Of a DNA stretch of 64,000 bases, positions 16,412-26,147 are shown piece after piece; positions within the stretch are counted from its first letter, which is position 1; the number at the start of each line of letters is the position of its first letter. Source of the stretch: an uncultured Sutterella sp. (GTDB lineage: Bacteria; Pseudomonadota; Gammaproteobacteria; Burkholderiales; Burkholderiaceae_F); NCBI GenBank assembly GCA_905206365.1, contig CAJLHF010000005.1:25272-89271 (forward strand). The letters run 5' to 3'. The notes beneath the pieces are model-generated. The model did no database searches. It worked only from the letters and a program-made list of their open reading frames with translations, and was not told where the DNA came from. A program made the position numbers and the translations under genes.

Positions 16412-17344
16412 TCACCGGACAAACTGTCTGGGCTTTTCGTGCAACCACTGTTCGAACGCTTCTCGGAGCGAAAAGCGCATGTACTCCGCGTGCGGCGAAA
16501 GTTCCATGCCTTTGCGCCGGAAAAAAGACACGCTCAACGGAGCGAGCGGGAACGCTTCCTTGGGCAGTGCCCGCAGACGCCCCTCATAACGCGGATCCTC
16601 CGCCGTACTTAAAGGCGACAGGCTCAACGCCCGCCGTCTCCCCTTGAGAGCGTCGATCCCGTAAAAGTCGCAAATCGTCAAACTTTTCGGCATGCCCGCA
16701 CCGAATTTCACGAGCTCGCTCGTCAGAAAGTCCTCGTCCTGAGCCGTGGACAACCACTCGCTTTCGGCAAAAAGGCGACGCAAGTCGGCACCGGGTTCGA
16801 AAATCGGATGCGACGGGTGCGCGACCACACCCTGATCGACCTCAAAGAGCCGCTCTTCGACGAGACGTCCGAGCTCCTGATGCCGATAACGCCCTACGAG
16901 AAGAAGCGACAGATCCACCCGATCGGTCAAGATGAGCGGCAGACAGTCCGAGAGAAAACCGCTCGAAAACACGATTTTCACGTCTGGGAATCTCGACCGG
17001 AAGCGCCCGACCGCTTCGGCAAGCACCTCGGGTTGCAGTACGGGCGTCACTGCAAGACGCAACGTGGGTCGCGTGCCCGCCACAATCGCCTCCACCGCCG
17101 CGGTCGCCCGATCCGAATTCGTGGCGATCGTTTCCGCATAGGGGAGAAGCTCCAAGCCCGCCCGATTCAAGCGCAACCCGTTCGAACCGCGGTCGAAAAG
17201 CTCGGCTCCCAAATCGGCCTCGAGCCCGGAGATCGCTTTGGCGACCGTCGATTGCGTCAGCGAGAGACGGGCGGCTGCCGCACGCACGCTTCCGGTGTGT
17301 ACAACGGCGAGAAACGCCTTGATTTGACGGATTTTCATAATCAA
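16412..17344 (-). CDS. LysR-family transcriptional regulator
   Basis: A 310-residue LysR regulator with an N-terminal winged helix (KIRQIKAFLAVVHTGSVRAA; LSLTQSTVAKAISGLEADLG) and a C-terminal periplasmic-binding-like effector domain (PTLRLAVTPVLQPEVLAEAV onwards). It lies directly downstream of, and on the same strand as, a Tat-exported FMN/FAD reductase gene (17544-19520), which is the most likely target, but about 200 bp with two hairpins separate them. The alternate start two codons later (MKIRQI) is equally acceptable. The effector is unknown. Confidence 0.85.
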   Translation of the reverse strand: MIMKIRQIKAFLAVVHTGSVRAAAARLSLTQSTVAKAISGLEADLGAELFDRGSNGLRLNRAGLELLPYAETIATNSDRATAAVEAIVAGTRPTLRLAVTPVLQPEVLAEAVGRFRSRFPDVKIVFSSGFLSDCLPLILTDRVDLSLLLVGRYRHQELGRLVEERLFEVDQGVVAHPSHPIFEPGADLRRLFAESEWLSTAQDEDFLTSELVKFGAGMPKSLTICDFYGIDALKGRRRALSLSPLSTAEDPRYEGRLRALPKEAFPLAPLSVSFFRRKGMELSPHAEYMRFSLREAFEQWLHEKPRQFVR

Positions 17345-17466
17345 GCTGAATTTGACTGAAGTCGATGTCTACCTACGGGGGAGCGGAGCCGGATGATCGA
17401 AAATTATCGCTTTTCCGCGCGCTTGCGCGGTGCGTGATCTGTTCTCTTGGACGACACGGTACGAAG

Positions 17467-17535
17467 ACGGGCGCTCCGCCTGCGCGAAGCGCCCGTGTGC
17501 GATCGGCTCGGCGAAGCACGAACTACGTGCTTCGC
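17467..17535. repeat. Two adjacent perfect hairpins after the flavoprotein gene
   Basis: ACGGGCGCT (17467-17475) pairs with AGCGCCCGT (17488-17496), and GCGAAGCACG (17511-17520) pairs with CGTGCTTCGC (17526-17535). Both follow the minus-strand reductase stop at 17544. Neither is followed by a clear T-run on the minus strand, so they are more likely transcript-stabilising or partial termination structures than classic terminators. Confidence 0.55.
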
Positions 17536-17543
17536 ATTAAGAA

Positions 17544-19520
17544 TCACGCCGAAGCCAACTCCCGGCCGACGAGCCACCCCCAGGTCGCCGCGCGACCCGC
17601 GCAGAAGCCGCCGATCAGATTCGGATACGTGTTCGCAAAGAACGATCCGCTGTCCTGACCGATCACGTAGAGCCCCGGGATGGAATTGCCCTCGGTATCG
17701 ATCGCCTGCATGTGCGTATCGATCTGGATACCGTCGAGCGTGCAAAGCGAGTAACCCGCATTCTTCACCCCGTAGTACGGTGCCTTTTCAAGAGGCGCAA
17801 GACGGAATGCTTCCTTACCGAAGTCTTCGTCGACGCCCTTGTGCGCCAATTCGTTGTAGCGCTTCACGGTGGCGGCAAGCTTCTCGGGGGGCAGATGCAA
17901 CTTGCGAGCAAGCTCCTCGATCGTGTCGGCTTTCTGAACAAAACCTTGCTCGATCAGCTGCGGCAAAACCGTCGATTCGATGAACTGCCACTCGAAAATC
18001 GGTCGGGCTCCGTTCGGGTGCGGGTGGAGACGAGCGCAACCCGCCATACACGTCTTCTGAACGAAATCGGTCCAGGTTGCGTCGAAAATCGAGTAGTGGC
18101 AATGCCCCTTTTGATATTCGTCCGCGTGAAGAATTCCTTCGTAGGTACCCGACTCGTTGAAGAAGCGTTCCCCGTCGGCATTGACCTTGAGCCAGGGCTG
18201 ACTGCCCGGCCAGAAGGTACCCATGTCGGTCTTTTTCATCGCCTCGATGCCGGGCTCCTGCTCCGGACGCAACGCGCTGCGGTCGAACTGCGCCATCGAG
18301 TGCGTCTCGTCCATCTTGGCACCCACCCAGAGGCAGGCGCGGATCCCGTCGCCGAGCGCCCCCGGCATCGATTTGTTTCCTCCCAGGATTCGAAGGTTCC
18401 AGGGCTGAAGCGCTTCGAGCATCGCATAGTTGCGACAATAGCCGCCCGTAGCGATCACGGTTCCTTTCGAGGCACGATACCGAACGAGCTTGCCGTCGGC
18501 ATTTTGCGCGATGCACCCCGTCACGCGTCCGTCGACGCGTTCGAGCTTGAGCATCTTGGTATTGTAATGAAACTCCGCACCGTGCTTGACGGCGTAGTCG
18601 TAGAGCACGGCATTGCCGTTCAGACGCTTGCCGCCCTTTTCGGCTTCCCAGCGCGCCAAGGGCCATTTGGGCGTATGGCACGACGGCCAGGCCGGATACC
18701 GCGACTCGGCGGGCGAATCGACCGTCTCGTGCCAAAGTTCGACGCCGCGCTCGGCCAGACGGTCGCCGTACCAGTTCATGACCTCGCCCGAACGGTCGAC
18801 AAAGGTCTTGAGGAGCCGCTGATCGACGTGTCCGCCCGCAGTCTTCGTCGCATAGGCGATGAAGTCGAACTTGTCGATCTTCGTCCCCCACTTTTTCTGG
18901 TAACGCGAATCGATTGCCGCAAAGCCTTCGCGCACGCCCGTGCCGACGGCGAATCGGTCGATGCCGATCACGCGCGCACCCTGCTCGGCGGCCGACGCCA
19001 CGGCAAACATACCGCTCGTACCGCAACCGACGACGAGCACTTCGGCATCGATCGTAAGGGCAATGTCTTTTTCGTCGATGACGGGAGGTTTGCCGAGCCA
19101 GTCGGTCGGATCCTCCTCGGCGGGCTTCGTCTCGTGCTTCACGACCTCGACGGGAATTTCTCCCTTGGCCTGCTCGATGCACTTCGCAGCCGCACGAGAA
19201 ACGGCGTCCGACGTGACGGTAGCCCCGGAGACCGCATCGATCGATGCGGTTTGCTTTTCCATGAGCAGAGCCTTGAGTTTGTTTGCGGCGGCCTGCCCGA
19301 TCGCGGGCGTCTCGCCCGAAGCGTCGATCACGACGTCGGTGATGCGATTCGCATCGAACGTCATCGTGACGGTTACGTCACCGGCGATACCGGTTGCTTT
19401 CGCCGTATAGGTGCCGGGCGTGTAAATTCGGGCGGGGGCGGCATGCAACAGCGAAGCGGCGGCAGCCGCCCCGGTTGCGACGCCGGCGCGCAAGAGATTG
19501 CGACGGGTCAATGCGGTCAT
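17544..19520 (-). CDS. Tat-exported FMN-binding/FAD reductase, fumarate-reductase-like
   Basis: A 658-residue periplasmic reductase in three parts: a twin-arginine signal (LTRRNLLRAGVATG), an FMN-binding domain (about 35-115) with flavinylation motif DAVSGATVTS in which Thr101 is the expected covalent FMN site for ApbE, and a FAD-binding-2 domain (EVLVVGCGTSGMFAVASAAE, about 160-179). The C-terminus GLYVIGQDSGSFFANTYPNL-IGGFCAGRA differs from fumarate reductases, and the HHTMGG-type stretch reads AGYSLCTLDG, so the organic acceptor is probably something else. There is no cytochrome gene next to it. A LysR gene follows on the same strand. Confidence 0.87.
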   Translation of the reverse strand: MTALTRRNLLRAGVATGAAAAASLLHAAPARIYTPGTYTAKATGIAGDVTVTMTFDANRITDVVIDASGETPAIGQAAANKLKALLMEKQTASIDAVSGATVTSDAVSRAAAKCIEQAKGEIPVEVVKHETKPAEEDPTDWLGKPPVIDEKDIALTIDAEVLVVGCGTSGMFAVASAAEQGARVIGIDRFAVGTGVREGFAAIDSRYQKKWGTKIDKFDFIAYATKTAGGHVDQRLLKTFVDRSGEVMNWYGDRLAERGVELWHETVDSPAESRYPAWPSCHTPKWPLARWEAEKGGKRLNGNAVLYDYAVKHGAEFHYNTKMLKLERVDGRVTGCIAQNADGKLVRYRASKGTVIATGGYCRNYAMLEALQPWNLRILGGNKSMPGALGDGIRACLWVGAKMDETHSMAQFDRSALRPEQEPGIEAMKKTDMGTFWPGSQPWLKVNADGERFFNESGTYEGILHADEYQKGHCHYSIFDATWTDFVQKTCMAGCARLHPHPNGARPIFEWQFIESTVLPQLIEQGFVQKADTIEELARKLHLPPEKLAATVKRYNELAHKGVDEDFGKEAFRLAPLEKAPYYGVKNAGYSLCTLDGIQIDTHMQAIDTEGNSIPGLYVIGQDSGSFFANTYPNLIGGFCAGRAATWGWLVGRELASA

Positions 19521-19680
19521 GAAACGTCTCCTTTGGTGTAGTCGTTCGGCCGGATGTTTTCACAGTCCGGCTTCAACGATCATACGATGCGACCGCACCG
19601 CACCCCGCGGAAGTTTTTTCGCCCCGTTCGCCGAAAGCGAACGCACTCGTTTGCGCTTTTCCGGCTTCGAATCGGACCGT

Positions 19681-20442
19681 TTACTTCAACGTCACGTCCC
19701 GTTCGCCCCCTTCGAGAGCGGTTGTCGAAGCATCTCCCGAAAAGAGCCGTGCGACGCGGTCGGACGCCATGATGGCGCCGCGCGCGAGAACGAGCGACAC
19801 CAATACCGTGAGGGCGAGCCACACCCAAAAGCCCGCCCGACCTTCCGAGCGCAACATCGTGCTTCCCTTCATTGCGAAAAAGAGCGCCGCGAAGACCACG
19901 CACGCGGAAAAGACGGTCGTCAAAATCCCCGCGACGAGGTCGCGCCGGCTGCCCGCCTCGACGACGAGACCGGGCTTCGCGGGATCGAACCGTACGAGAA
20001 CCGTCTCGCCCGGCTTTCGGACGTCACCCTCTTCGCGCGACGTCAGAAAGCGCGCCTCGACGGTGCGGCCCGGCTCGGGTTCGTAACGAACGACTTCGTA
20101 GTACACAAGTCGCGTCATCTCCCGGTCGTCATGTCGATAGCGCCTCTCCTCGACGTCGACGCGAACGATTTCGGCTTCGGCGGTGAGTCCCGAGCGCGCG
20201 AGCGTGAGGTCCGTCTTCACGAGCTGCGCCCCGTAAAGAAGACCGTAGAGGCCGAGAAGAACAAACAGACACGAAGCAACGTAAAAAAGGGCGGGCATCC
20301 ACATGGGTTTTCTCTTTCGGTCGTCCCGCAAGCCCGGAATCGCTTGCGGAGTCCTTGACGCCCGGCCACGCCGAGCCTTCGCCTGCAGGTAGGCGAACCC
20401 GAAAAAAAGCAAAAGGCCGATGAGCGTCAGGGTGAATTTCAT
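19681..20442 (-). CDS. DUF3592-type membrane protein
   Basis: Codes for 253 residues with an N-terminal membrane helix, a second near 50-70, a soluble beta-rich domain in the middle (AEAEIVRVDVEERRYRHDDR; DVRKPGETVLVRFDPAKPGL) typical of DUF3592, and two C-terminal helices (GILTTVFSACVVFAALFFAM; FWVWLALTVLVSLVLARGA). Function of the family is unknown. It is divergent from ttdA and precedes the flavoprotein gene on the same strand, 160 bp away. Confidence 0.7.
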   Translation of the reverse strand: MKFTLTLIGLLLFFGFAYLQAKARRGRASRTPQAIPGLRDDRKRKPMWMPALFYVASCLFVLLGLYGLLYGAQLVKTDLTLARSGLTAEAEIVRVDVEERRYRHDDREMTRLVYYEVVRYEPEPGRTVEARFLTSREEGDVRKPGETVLVRFDPAKPGLVVEAGSRRDLVAGILTTVFSACVVFAALFFAMKGSTMLRSEGRAGFWVWLALTVLVSLVLARGAIMASDRVARLFSGDASTTALEGGERDVTLK

Positions 20443-20711
20443 TGCGAAGGGGGGCGCTGCGGAGAAGCGCGAGAAAAAGCCGATGCCTTATCTTCGCACG
20501 TTGCGAGGGCGACGCGCGGTTTTTCCAAAAACCGTATCGGGCTCCCATAAGCTCGAACTTCTCGCAAACAGAAGCTCTCCGACCTTTTCCCGCATACTCG
20601 GGCTCGGTACGCTTTCCACCGACGTACCGAGGCCTTTCTCAGCGTCTCGAGCGCCTTTTCCATTCACGAACGCGGCCGGGGCAACACCCGCCGCACGGCC
20701 GGAAATACCCC

Positions 20712-21611
20712 ATGACATTCACCCCGGAAGAGAAGCGCTTCACCGATGTGATGGCGCAATTTACGACGTACTTCGGCAAACACTTGCCCGACGACGTCAT
20801 GGAAAAACTCGCGCGGCTTCGCGAGGAACAAACCTCCGACATCGCCCGCCTCGTCTACGACGCAATGTTCACGGACCTGGCCATGGCCGCCGAGCGCGAC
20901 GTGCCCTGTTGCCAGGATACGGGCGTCATTCAATACTACGTGCGTCTCGGCGCGGACTTTCCCGTTAGGAACGGACTCGAAGCATGTTTGCGCGAAGCGG
21001 TGCGCCGTGCGACGACAAGCGCCCCTTTGCGCCACAACGCCGTGCAGATTTTCGACGAGAAAAATACGGGCGACAACACGGGAGTCCGCATTCCCTGGAT
21101 CGACCTCGAACTGGTCCCCGATTCGGACGAATGCACGATTTACGGTTATATGGCCGGGGGCGGATGCTCGCTGCCCGGCGCGGCGAAAGTTTTGATGCCC
21201 GTTGAGGGCTACGAGGCGATCGTGCAGTTCGTCTTCGATACGATCTGCGAACGGGGCGTGAATGCGTGTCCGCCGCTTTTGGTCGGGATCGGCATCGCGG
21301 GTTCGGTCGACGTTGCCGCCACGCTCGCCAAACGAGCGCTCATGCGTCCGGCGGACTCGCACATCGACAACGCGCGCGGAGCCGAATTCGAACGGATGCT
21401 CGCCGACGGCCTCGATCGACTCGACATCGGTCCGGGCGGACTCACGGGCCGCAAAACCGTGATGGGCGTCAACGTCGAAGTCGCAGCCCGCCATCCGTCG
21501 TGCCTGGCGGTTTCGGTACAGACGGGTTGCTGGGCGCATCGCCGCGCGGCCATTCGTTTCAAGAGCGACCTCTCCTTCGAGGTCCTGACGCACAAGGGGG
21601 CCCTATGCTGA
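20712..21611 (+). CDS. ttdA: L(+)-tartrate dehydratase/class I fumarase alpha subunit
   Basis: Encodes 299 residues of the alpha chain of a two-subunit iron-sulfur hydro-lyase. The family motif [13 protein letters not shown] (about 61-73), the [15 protein letters not shown] loop and TGCWAHRRA near the end are present; conserved cysteines in these loops hold the [4Fe-4S] cluster that dehydrates L-tartrate to oxaloacetate or interconverts malate and fumarate. The split organisation matches TtdAB and class I two-subunit fumarases, which cannot be told apart here. The ATG at 20712 was chosen by homology; the longer upstream frame is not conserved. It overlaps ttdB by 7 nt. Confidence 0.87.
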   Translation: MTFTPEEKRFTDVMAQFTTYFGKHLPDDVMEKLARLREEQTSDIARLVYDAMFTDLAMAAERDVPCCQDTGVIQYYVRLGADFPVRNGLEACLREAVRRATTSAPLRHNAVQIFDEKNTGDNTGVRIPWIDLELVPDSDECTIYGYMAGGGCSLPGAAKVLMPVEGYEAIVQFVFDTICERGVNACPPLLVGIGIAGSVDVAATLAKRALMRPADSHIDNARGAEFERMLADGLDRLDIGPGGLTGRKTVMGVNVEVAARHPSCLAVSVQTGCWAHRRAAIRFKSDLSFEVLTHKGALC

Positions 21612-22231
21612 AAAAAGTTTTGACGACCCCCGTGCGGGCCGAAGACATCGAAGACCTTCGCATCGGCGACGTGATCTACCTCTCGGGCACGCTCGTTACG
21701 GCGCGCGACGACGCGCACATGCGCCTCGTGAAGCAGGGACGCAAGCTTCCCGTCGATCTCGACGGTCTCGCCATTTTCCACGCGGGCCCCATCATGGTGC
21801 CCTGCTCGGACAAGGAACACTCGGGCAGCGGCTACAAGGTCGTTTCGATCGGCCCGACCACTTCGATGCGCATGGAAAAGTTCGAGCGCGAATTCATCGC
21901 CGAAACGGGCGTGAAGGTGATCGTCGGCAAGGGCGGCATGGGTGCGGGCACGGTCGAAGGGTGTCGAACGCACAAGGCGCTTCATTGCGTTTTCCCCGGC
22001 GGTTGCGCGGTACTCGCCGCCTCGAAGGTCGAAGAAGTGACGGCTTTGCACTGGCCCGAACTCGGCATGCCCGAAGCCATGTGGGTCATGCGCGTCAGGG
22101 AGTTCGGCCCGCTCATCGTCTCGATCGACACGAAGGGCGGCAATCTCTTCGAGGAAAACAAGCGGACGTTTGCCGAACGCAAGCAACCGATCGTGGATGA
22201 AATCTCGGCGAAGGTCGATTATTTCGATTGA
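21605..22231 (+). CDS. ttdB: L(+)-tartrate dehydratase/class I fumarase beta subunit
   Basis: A 208-residue beta chain. Typical stretches are [20 protein letters not shown] (about 18-37), [17 protein letters not shown] and [11 protein letters not shown], all as in TtdB or the C-terminal part of class I fumarases. Its ATG lies inside the ttdA stop region (ATGCTGA), so translation is coupled. Together the pair makes a soluble cytoplasmic enzyme feeding oxaloacetate/malate/fumarate metabolism, consistent with the nearby malate dehydrogenase and the Dcu transporters. A strong terminator follows. Confidence 0.87.
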   Translation: MLKKVLTTPVRAEDIEDLRIGDVIYLSGTLVTARDDAHMRLVKQGRKLPVDLDGLAIFHAGPIMVPCSDKEHSGSGYKVVSIGPTTSMRMEKFEREFIAETGVKVIVGKGGMGAGTVEGCRTHKALHCVFPGGCAVLAASKVEEVTALHWPELGMPEAMWVMRVREFGPLIVSIDTKGGNLFEENKRTFAERKQPIVDEISAKVDYFD

Positions 22232-23207
22232 GAACCCGAGCTCTTTTTCGAGGCCGCCCGGCAGGTTTGTCGGGCGGCCGTTTCGTTGTCCGCCGAGAAC
22301 GGCTCGGCATGATTTCGCATCACCGCGAGGAAGGCCTCGGCCGCCCTCGAAACGTAACGGCTCATGCGGGACGCCGCATAAACGACACGCTCGGGCATTT
22401 CCGGATCGAGCGCGAAAAACCGCACCTCGGCGCTCGTACGGCGCGCAAGCGTGTCGGGGACGAGCGTCGCGCCGAGACCCGCGGCCGCGAGCGCGAGAGC
22501 CGCGGCAAGCGACTCGCTTTCAAGAACCACGCGAGGCACGGCGCCCGTACGCCGTTGAAGTTCGAGAGCAACGTCGTGGAGGTGCTGTCCGGGTTTCATT
22601 CGGATGAAGGGGCGCCCGTCCAAACGCGAGAACGGGAAGCGCGGCCGTCCGTCGGCGTCCCGCTCGGGAATCCATCCGTCGAGCACCGGGTTCTCCGGGT
22701 CCACGGCGACCACGAAACGCTCGCAAAAGAGGGGCGTCAGCTTCAAATCCGAAGGATCCGAAGGTTCGACGAGGATGGAAAGATCGGTACGTCCCTCGCG
22801 CGCCGCGCGCTCGAGTTCGGCCGTCGTCCCTTCGACAAGTTCGAGCTCGACGTCGGGATACGCGCGTCGAAAGACGGGAAGCACGTCCGCAAGAAGGATC
22901 GTTTCTCGGAATTCGGAAACCCCGAGCCGCAACGTCCCGCGTACGCCCGAAGCGAGATCCGCAAGCTCGCGCCGACACAGGTCGCGCTCGCATTCGATGC
23001 GCGTTTCGGCCCGAAGAATGCGCTCGCCTGCGCCGTCAAACGCAAAGGCCGCGACGAGCGCTCGAGCACTTCGAACCCCCAGGCGCGCTCGATCCGGGCA
23101 AGCGCCTGCGAGAGCCCCGATTGCGTGACCCCCAATTCCCGCGCCGCGCGGGTGATGCTCGACGAACGGGCGAGCGTTTGGAGAATGCGTACGGTCGATT
23201 CGGCCAC
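22219..23207 (-). pseudogene. LysR-family regulator disrupted by a frameshift
   Basis: The first part (from 23207) encodes a normal LysR winged helix ([40 protein letters not shown]) in one frame, and the second part encodes the linker and effector domain (ERILRAETRIECERDLCRRE; LGVSEFRETILLADVLPVFR) in another. The switch is at about 23024-23038, in the sequence for LRLTA-(A)GER, and restoring one base would rejoin the frames. Either the gene is a fresh pseudogene or the assembly has an error. It is the last gene of the minus-strand unit fusion protein-hydrogenase-mdh, 22 nt after mdh, and would have been its regulator. Confidence 0.8.
22252..22284 (+). terminator. Terminator after ttdAB
   Basis: GGCCGCCCG (22252-22260) pairs with CGGGCGGCC (22271-22279), followed by GTTTCGTT. 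It overlaps the 3' end of the convergent LysR pseudogene. Confidence 0.7.
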
Positions 23208-23229
23208 GGGCGCCCTCCGAAAAGGTCGC

Positions 23230-24228
23230 TCAGTGCTTGGGAAGGAACGCCTTCACGGCTTCGGCCTCAAGGGCGAGCTCGGCGACGTTGCGCTCGATCC
23301 GGGCGCGAAGTGCTTCGGAAATCGCCAGGTCCGCAACGGGACGCGCGACACCGCCTTCCGTGCGGCAGGGGAAACCGAAAACCATCCCTTCGGGAACGCC
23401 GTACTCTCCTTCGGAGGGAACGGCCATCGTCACCCACCGCTCGCCCGAGCCGAGCGCCCAGTCGCGCATGTGGTCGATCGCGGCGGAAGCGGCCGATGCC
23501 GCGGAACTCGCGCCGCGCGCGGCGAGAATCGCACCGCCCCGCTTGGCAACGACGGGTTCGAATTCGTCGTGAAGCCACGCGGCGTCGAGCTTGCCGGCCA
23601 CCGGTTCGCCCTTGACGGTCGCGAACGAGACGTCGGCCGCCATGGTCGGGCTGTGGTTCCCCCAGACGGCGACGCGGTCGATGTCGGCCACGCGGCAGCC
23701 GAGTTTTTTCGCGAGTTGCGCTTCGGCGCGATTCTGATCGAGCCGCATGAGAGCGGAGAAATTGCGCGCAGCGAGCTCGGGCGCGTTTTTCATCGCGATC
23801 ATCGCATTCGTGTTGCAGGGATTGCCGACGACGAGCACCTTCACGTCGCGCGAGGCCGAGGCGTTGAGCGCGCGCCCCTGCTCGACGAAAATGCGGGCGT
23901 TGGCTTCGAGCAAATCGGCGCGCTCCATCCCCGGAGCACGCGGACGCGCCCCGACAAGAAGAGCGTAGTCCGCGTCGCGGAACGCCTCGACGGGATCGCG
24001 AAAGGCGGAAAGCCCCTCAAGAAGCGGGAACGCGCAGTCTTCGAGTTCCATCATGGTGCCGGTGAGTCGAGCGCTCGACGCGGACTCGGCGCGCTCGAGA
24101 AGCCGCAACTCCACGGGCTGGTCGGCCCCGAGCATGGCCCCCGAAGCAATGCGGAAAAGAAGCGAGTAGCCGATCTGACCGGCCGGGCCCGTGACGGCCA
24201 CGCGAACGGGTTTTTTCATGGTATCCAT
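23230..24228 (-). CDS. mdh: Malate dehydrogenase (NAD-dependent)
   Basis: A 332-residue lactate/malate dehydrogenase-family enzyme of the proteobacterial type. It has [20 protein letters not shown] (Rossmann fold) at the N-terminus, the substrate loop [17 protein letters not shown] with the family arginines, [10 protein letters not shown], the DxxR pair in [12 protein letters not shown], and catalytic His in VWGNHSPTM. It interconverts malate and oxaloacetate with NAD(H). It lies 90 nt downstream of the [FeFe] hydrogenase gene with a hairpin between, so the two are probably co-transcribed. GAGG 7 nt before the ATG at 24228 supports this start. The link suggests balancing NADH by H2 evolution. 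Confidence 0.92.
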   Translation of the reverse strand: MDTMKKPVRVAVTGPAGQIGYSLLFRIASGAMLGADQPVELRLLERAESASSARLTGTMMELEDCAFPLLEGLSAFRDPVEAFRDADYALLVGARPRAPGMERADLLEANARIFVEQGRALNASASRDVKVLVVGNPCNTNAMIAMKNAPELAARNFSALMRLDQNRAEAQLAKKLGCRVADIDRVAVWGNHSPTMAADVSFATVKGEPVAGKLDAAWLHDEFEPVVAKRGGAILAARGASSAASAASAAIDHMRDWALGSGERWVTMAVPSEGEYGVPEGMVFGFPCRTEGGVARPVADLAISEALRARIERNVAELALEAEAVKAFLPKH

Positions 24229-24248
24229 GGAGTTGCCTCACTGAATCG

Positions 24249-24280
24249 GCGCCGCTCGTCCGTCGTCGGGCGAGCGGCGC
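24249..24280. repeat. Intercistronic hairpin between hydrogenase and mdh genes
   Basis: GCGCCGCTCG (24249-24258) pairs with CGAGCGGCGC (24271-24280) with a 12-nt loop. It has no T-run, so it is more likely an mRNA-stabilising or partial attenuation structure than a terminator. Confidence 0.5.
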
Positions 24281-24318
24281 GGGAATGGGTGGATGTTCGG
24301 AGCGCTTTGCGAATGCTT

Positions 24319-26121
24319 TCAGCGCTTGTCGGTAAGCCTGATTTTCGTTTCCAGCTCTTTGAAGCGCAAGGGTTTCGGAGCGCTCCGTCGGTTTTCGTAG
24401 TCGGTATGAAGAAGTTCGTGCGCGAGGTCGCTTCCCGCCCGACCGAGGTAGTCGCGGTAGAGGGCCGCGACGTCCGGGTTTTCGTCCGAACGCTTCACGG
24501 GGAGACGCTCGTCTTCGTCGTAGACCATGCGCTGACGAACGGGAAGGGTACGCTTCCAACTTTCACCGCGCGCGGTGCCGCCCCCGCCGATGCAGCCCCC
24601 GGGGCACGCCATCACTTCGACGAAGTGCCAGGGCGAGCGCCCCTCGCGAACGCACTCGAGCACCGGGACGAGGTTCTTGAGCCCGTGTACGACCGCAACG
24701 CGGAGTTCTCCGAAGCGTTTCGTGTCAACGCGCGCTTCCTTCACGCCCTCGAGCCCGCGCACGGGCTCGAACCGCAGGGGAAAAGCGCGGGGCGAGCTCG
24801 CGAGAGCGCACACCGTACGCAAAGCCGCTTCCATCACGCCCCCCGTCGTCGCAAAGAGCTGCGCCGCACCCGAGGCCTCCGTCATGAAGGGGGAGTCGAA
24901 GGGTGCGGGGTCGATCCCGAGGGGATCGATCCCCTGAGTGTGAAAGAGTCGCTCCAATTCGCGCACGGTCAGGACGAGGTCGACGTCGGGCACGCCCTCG
25001 CGCGCGAGCTGCGGGCGGGCGGCTTCGTCCTTTTTGGCCGTGCAGGGCATGATCGAAACGACGCGAATCGCGGCGGGGTCGATCGCTTTGACGCGGGGCA
25101 GATAGGTTTTCGCGAGCGCGCCGAAAATCGCCTGAGGCGAGCGGGTGGAGGAGACGTGGGGGAAAAGGTCGGGATGACTCTTTTCGACGTGATTGATCCA
25201 GCCCGGGCAGCAGGATGTGAACATCGTGTCGACGCGTCCCTCGGAGCGCTCGAGACGGTGAAGAAGTTCCGTGCCCTCTTCGAGAATCGTCACGTCCGCC
25301 GACCACCGCGTGTCGCACACGAAATCGGCGCCGAGCTTTTTGAGACCCGCAACGATTTCCCCTTCGAGGTTGCGTCCGGCAGGGGCCCCGGCGGCTTCGG
25401 CAAACGCCATGCGCACGGCGGGCGCGATCTGCACGACCGTCACGACGTCGGGGTCGGCGAGGTAGTCGAGGAAGCGGTCCGTTTCGTCCTTGACGGCAAT
25501 GGCGCCCGTCGGACAGACGAGGGAACACTGTCCGCACTGCACGCACCGATCGGAGTCGCCCCAGAGACCGCCGTCAAAGCCGATGCTCGACGCGCACCCC
25601 GTTCCTTCGAACGTGATGGCGGAAACGCCCTGCACCTGCCGGCAGACTTCGACGCAACGAAGACAGCGAATGCACTTGTCGGCCGTAAAGACGAGAGCGG
25701 GAGCCGAGCGGTCGACCGTCGTGCGGTCGGTGAGGCGCCCCGAGAGGCGCGAGAGGTCGAGCCCCGTTTCTTCGGCAACGCGCTGGAGTTCGCACCGCCC
25801 GTGGCGCGCACAGCCCGAGCAGCGCTCGCAGTGGTCGGCAAAAAGAAGTTCGGCCTGAAGGCGACGCGCGCGGCGCACGCGTTCGGAACGCGTGTCGACG
25901 CGCATCCCGTCCGTGACCGCGCTCGTGCAGGCGGTCGCAAGCGTCGTGCGACCGCTTGCGGTCGTAACGTCCACGAGGCACATGCGGCACGTCCCCGGGC
26001 GGTGATTGAGCGCGGCGAATTCGCACAGGGTCGGAATCCGCACGCCCTCGCGCCGGGCCACTTCGAGCACGGTTTCGCCTTCGCGACAGGCCGCGGGGCG
26101 GCCGTTCAAATAAATCTGCAT
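24319..26121 (-). CDS. [FeFe] hydrogenase catalytic subunit, NADH-linked type
   Basis: A 600-residue soluble hydrogenase. N-terminal [2Fe-2S] domain with cysteines around 33, 45 and 48; a His-Cys3 cluster motif HCERCSGCARHGRC (97-110); two [4Fe-4S] motifs CIRCLRCVEVC (150-160) and CVQCGQCSLVCP (193-204). The H-cluster motifs are all present: TSCCPGW (Cys304/305), MPCTAKKDE (Cys360) and MACPGGCIGGGG (Cys506/510), including the second Cys of TSCC needed for proton transfer. It reversibly makes H2 in the cytoplasm. The start at 26121 gives the standard N-terminus MQIYLNG. The gene upstream encodes its probable electron-transfer partner. No maturation genes (hydEFG) are in the window. Confidence 0.93.
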   Translation of the reverse strand: MQIYLNGRPAACREGETVLEVARREGVRIPTLCEFAALNHRPGTCRMCLVDVTTASGRTTLATACTSAVTDGMRVDTRSERVRRARRLQAELLFADHCERCSGCARHGRCELQRVAEETGLDLSRLSGRLTDRTTVDRSAPALVFTADKCIRCLRCVEVCRQVQGVSAITFEGTGCASSIGFDGGLWGDSDRCVQCGQCSLVCPTGAIAVKDETDRFLDYLADPDVVTVVQIAPAVRMAFAEAAGAPAGRNLEGEIVAGLKKLGADFVCDTRWSADVTILEEGTELLHRLERSEGRVDTMFTSCCPGWINHVEKSHPDLFPHVSSTRSPQAIFGALAKTYLPRVKAIDPAAIRVVSIMPCTAKKDEAARPQLAREGVPDVDLVLTVRELERLFHTQGIDPLGIDPAPFDSPFMTEASGAAQLFATTGGVMEAALRTVCALASSPRAFPLRFEPVRGLEGVKEARVDTKRFGELRVAVVHGLKNLVPVLECVREGRSPWHFVEVMACPGGCIGGGGTARGESWKRTLPVRQRMVYDEDERLPVKRSDENPDVAALYRDYLGRAGSDLAHELLHTDYENRRSAPKPLRFKELETKIRLTDKR

Positions 26122-26147
26122 GAAGTTCTCCCTGGGGTCGGTGCCGG

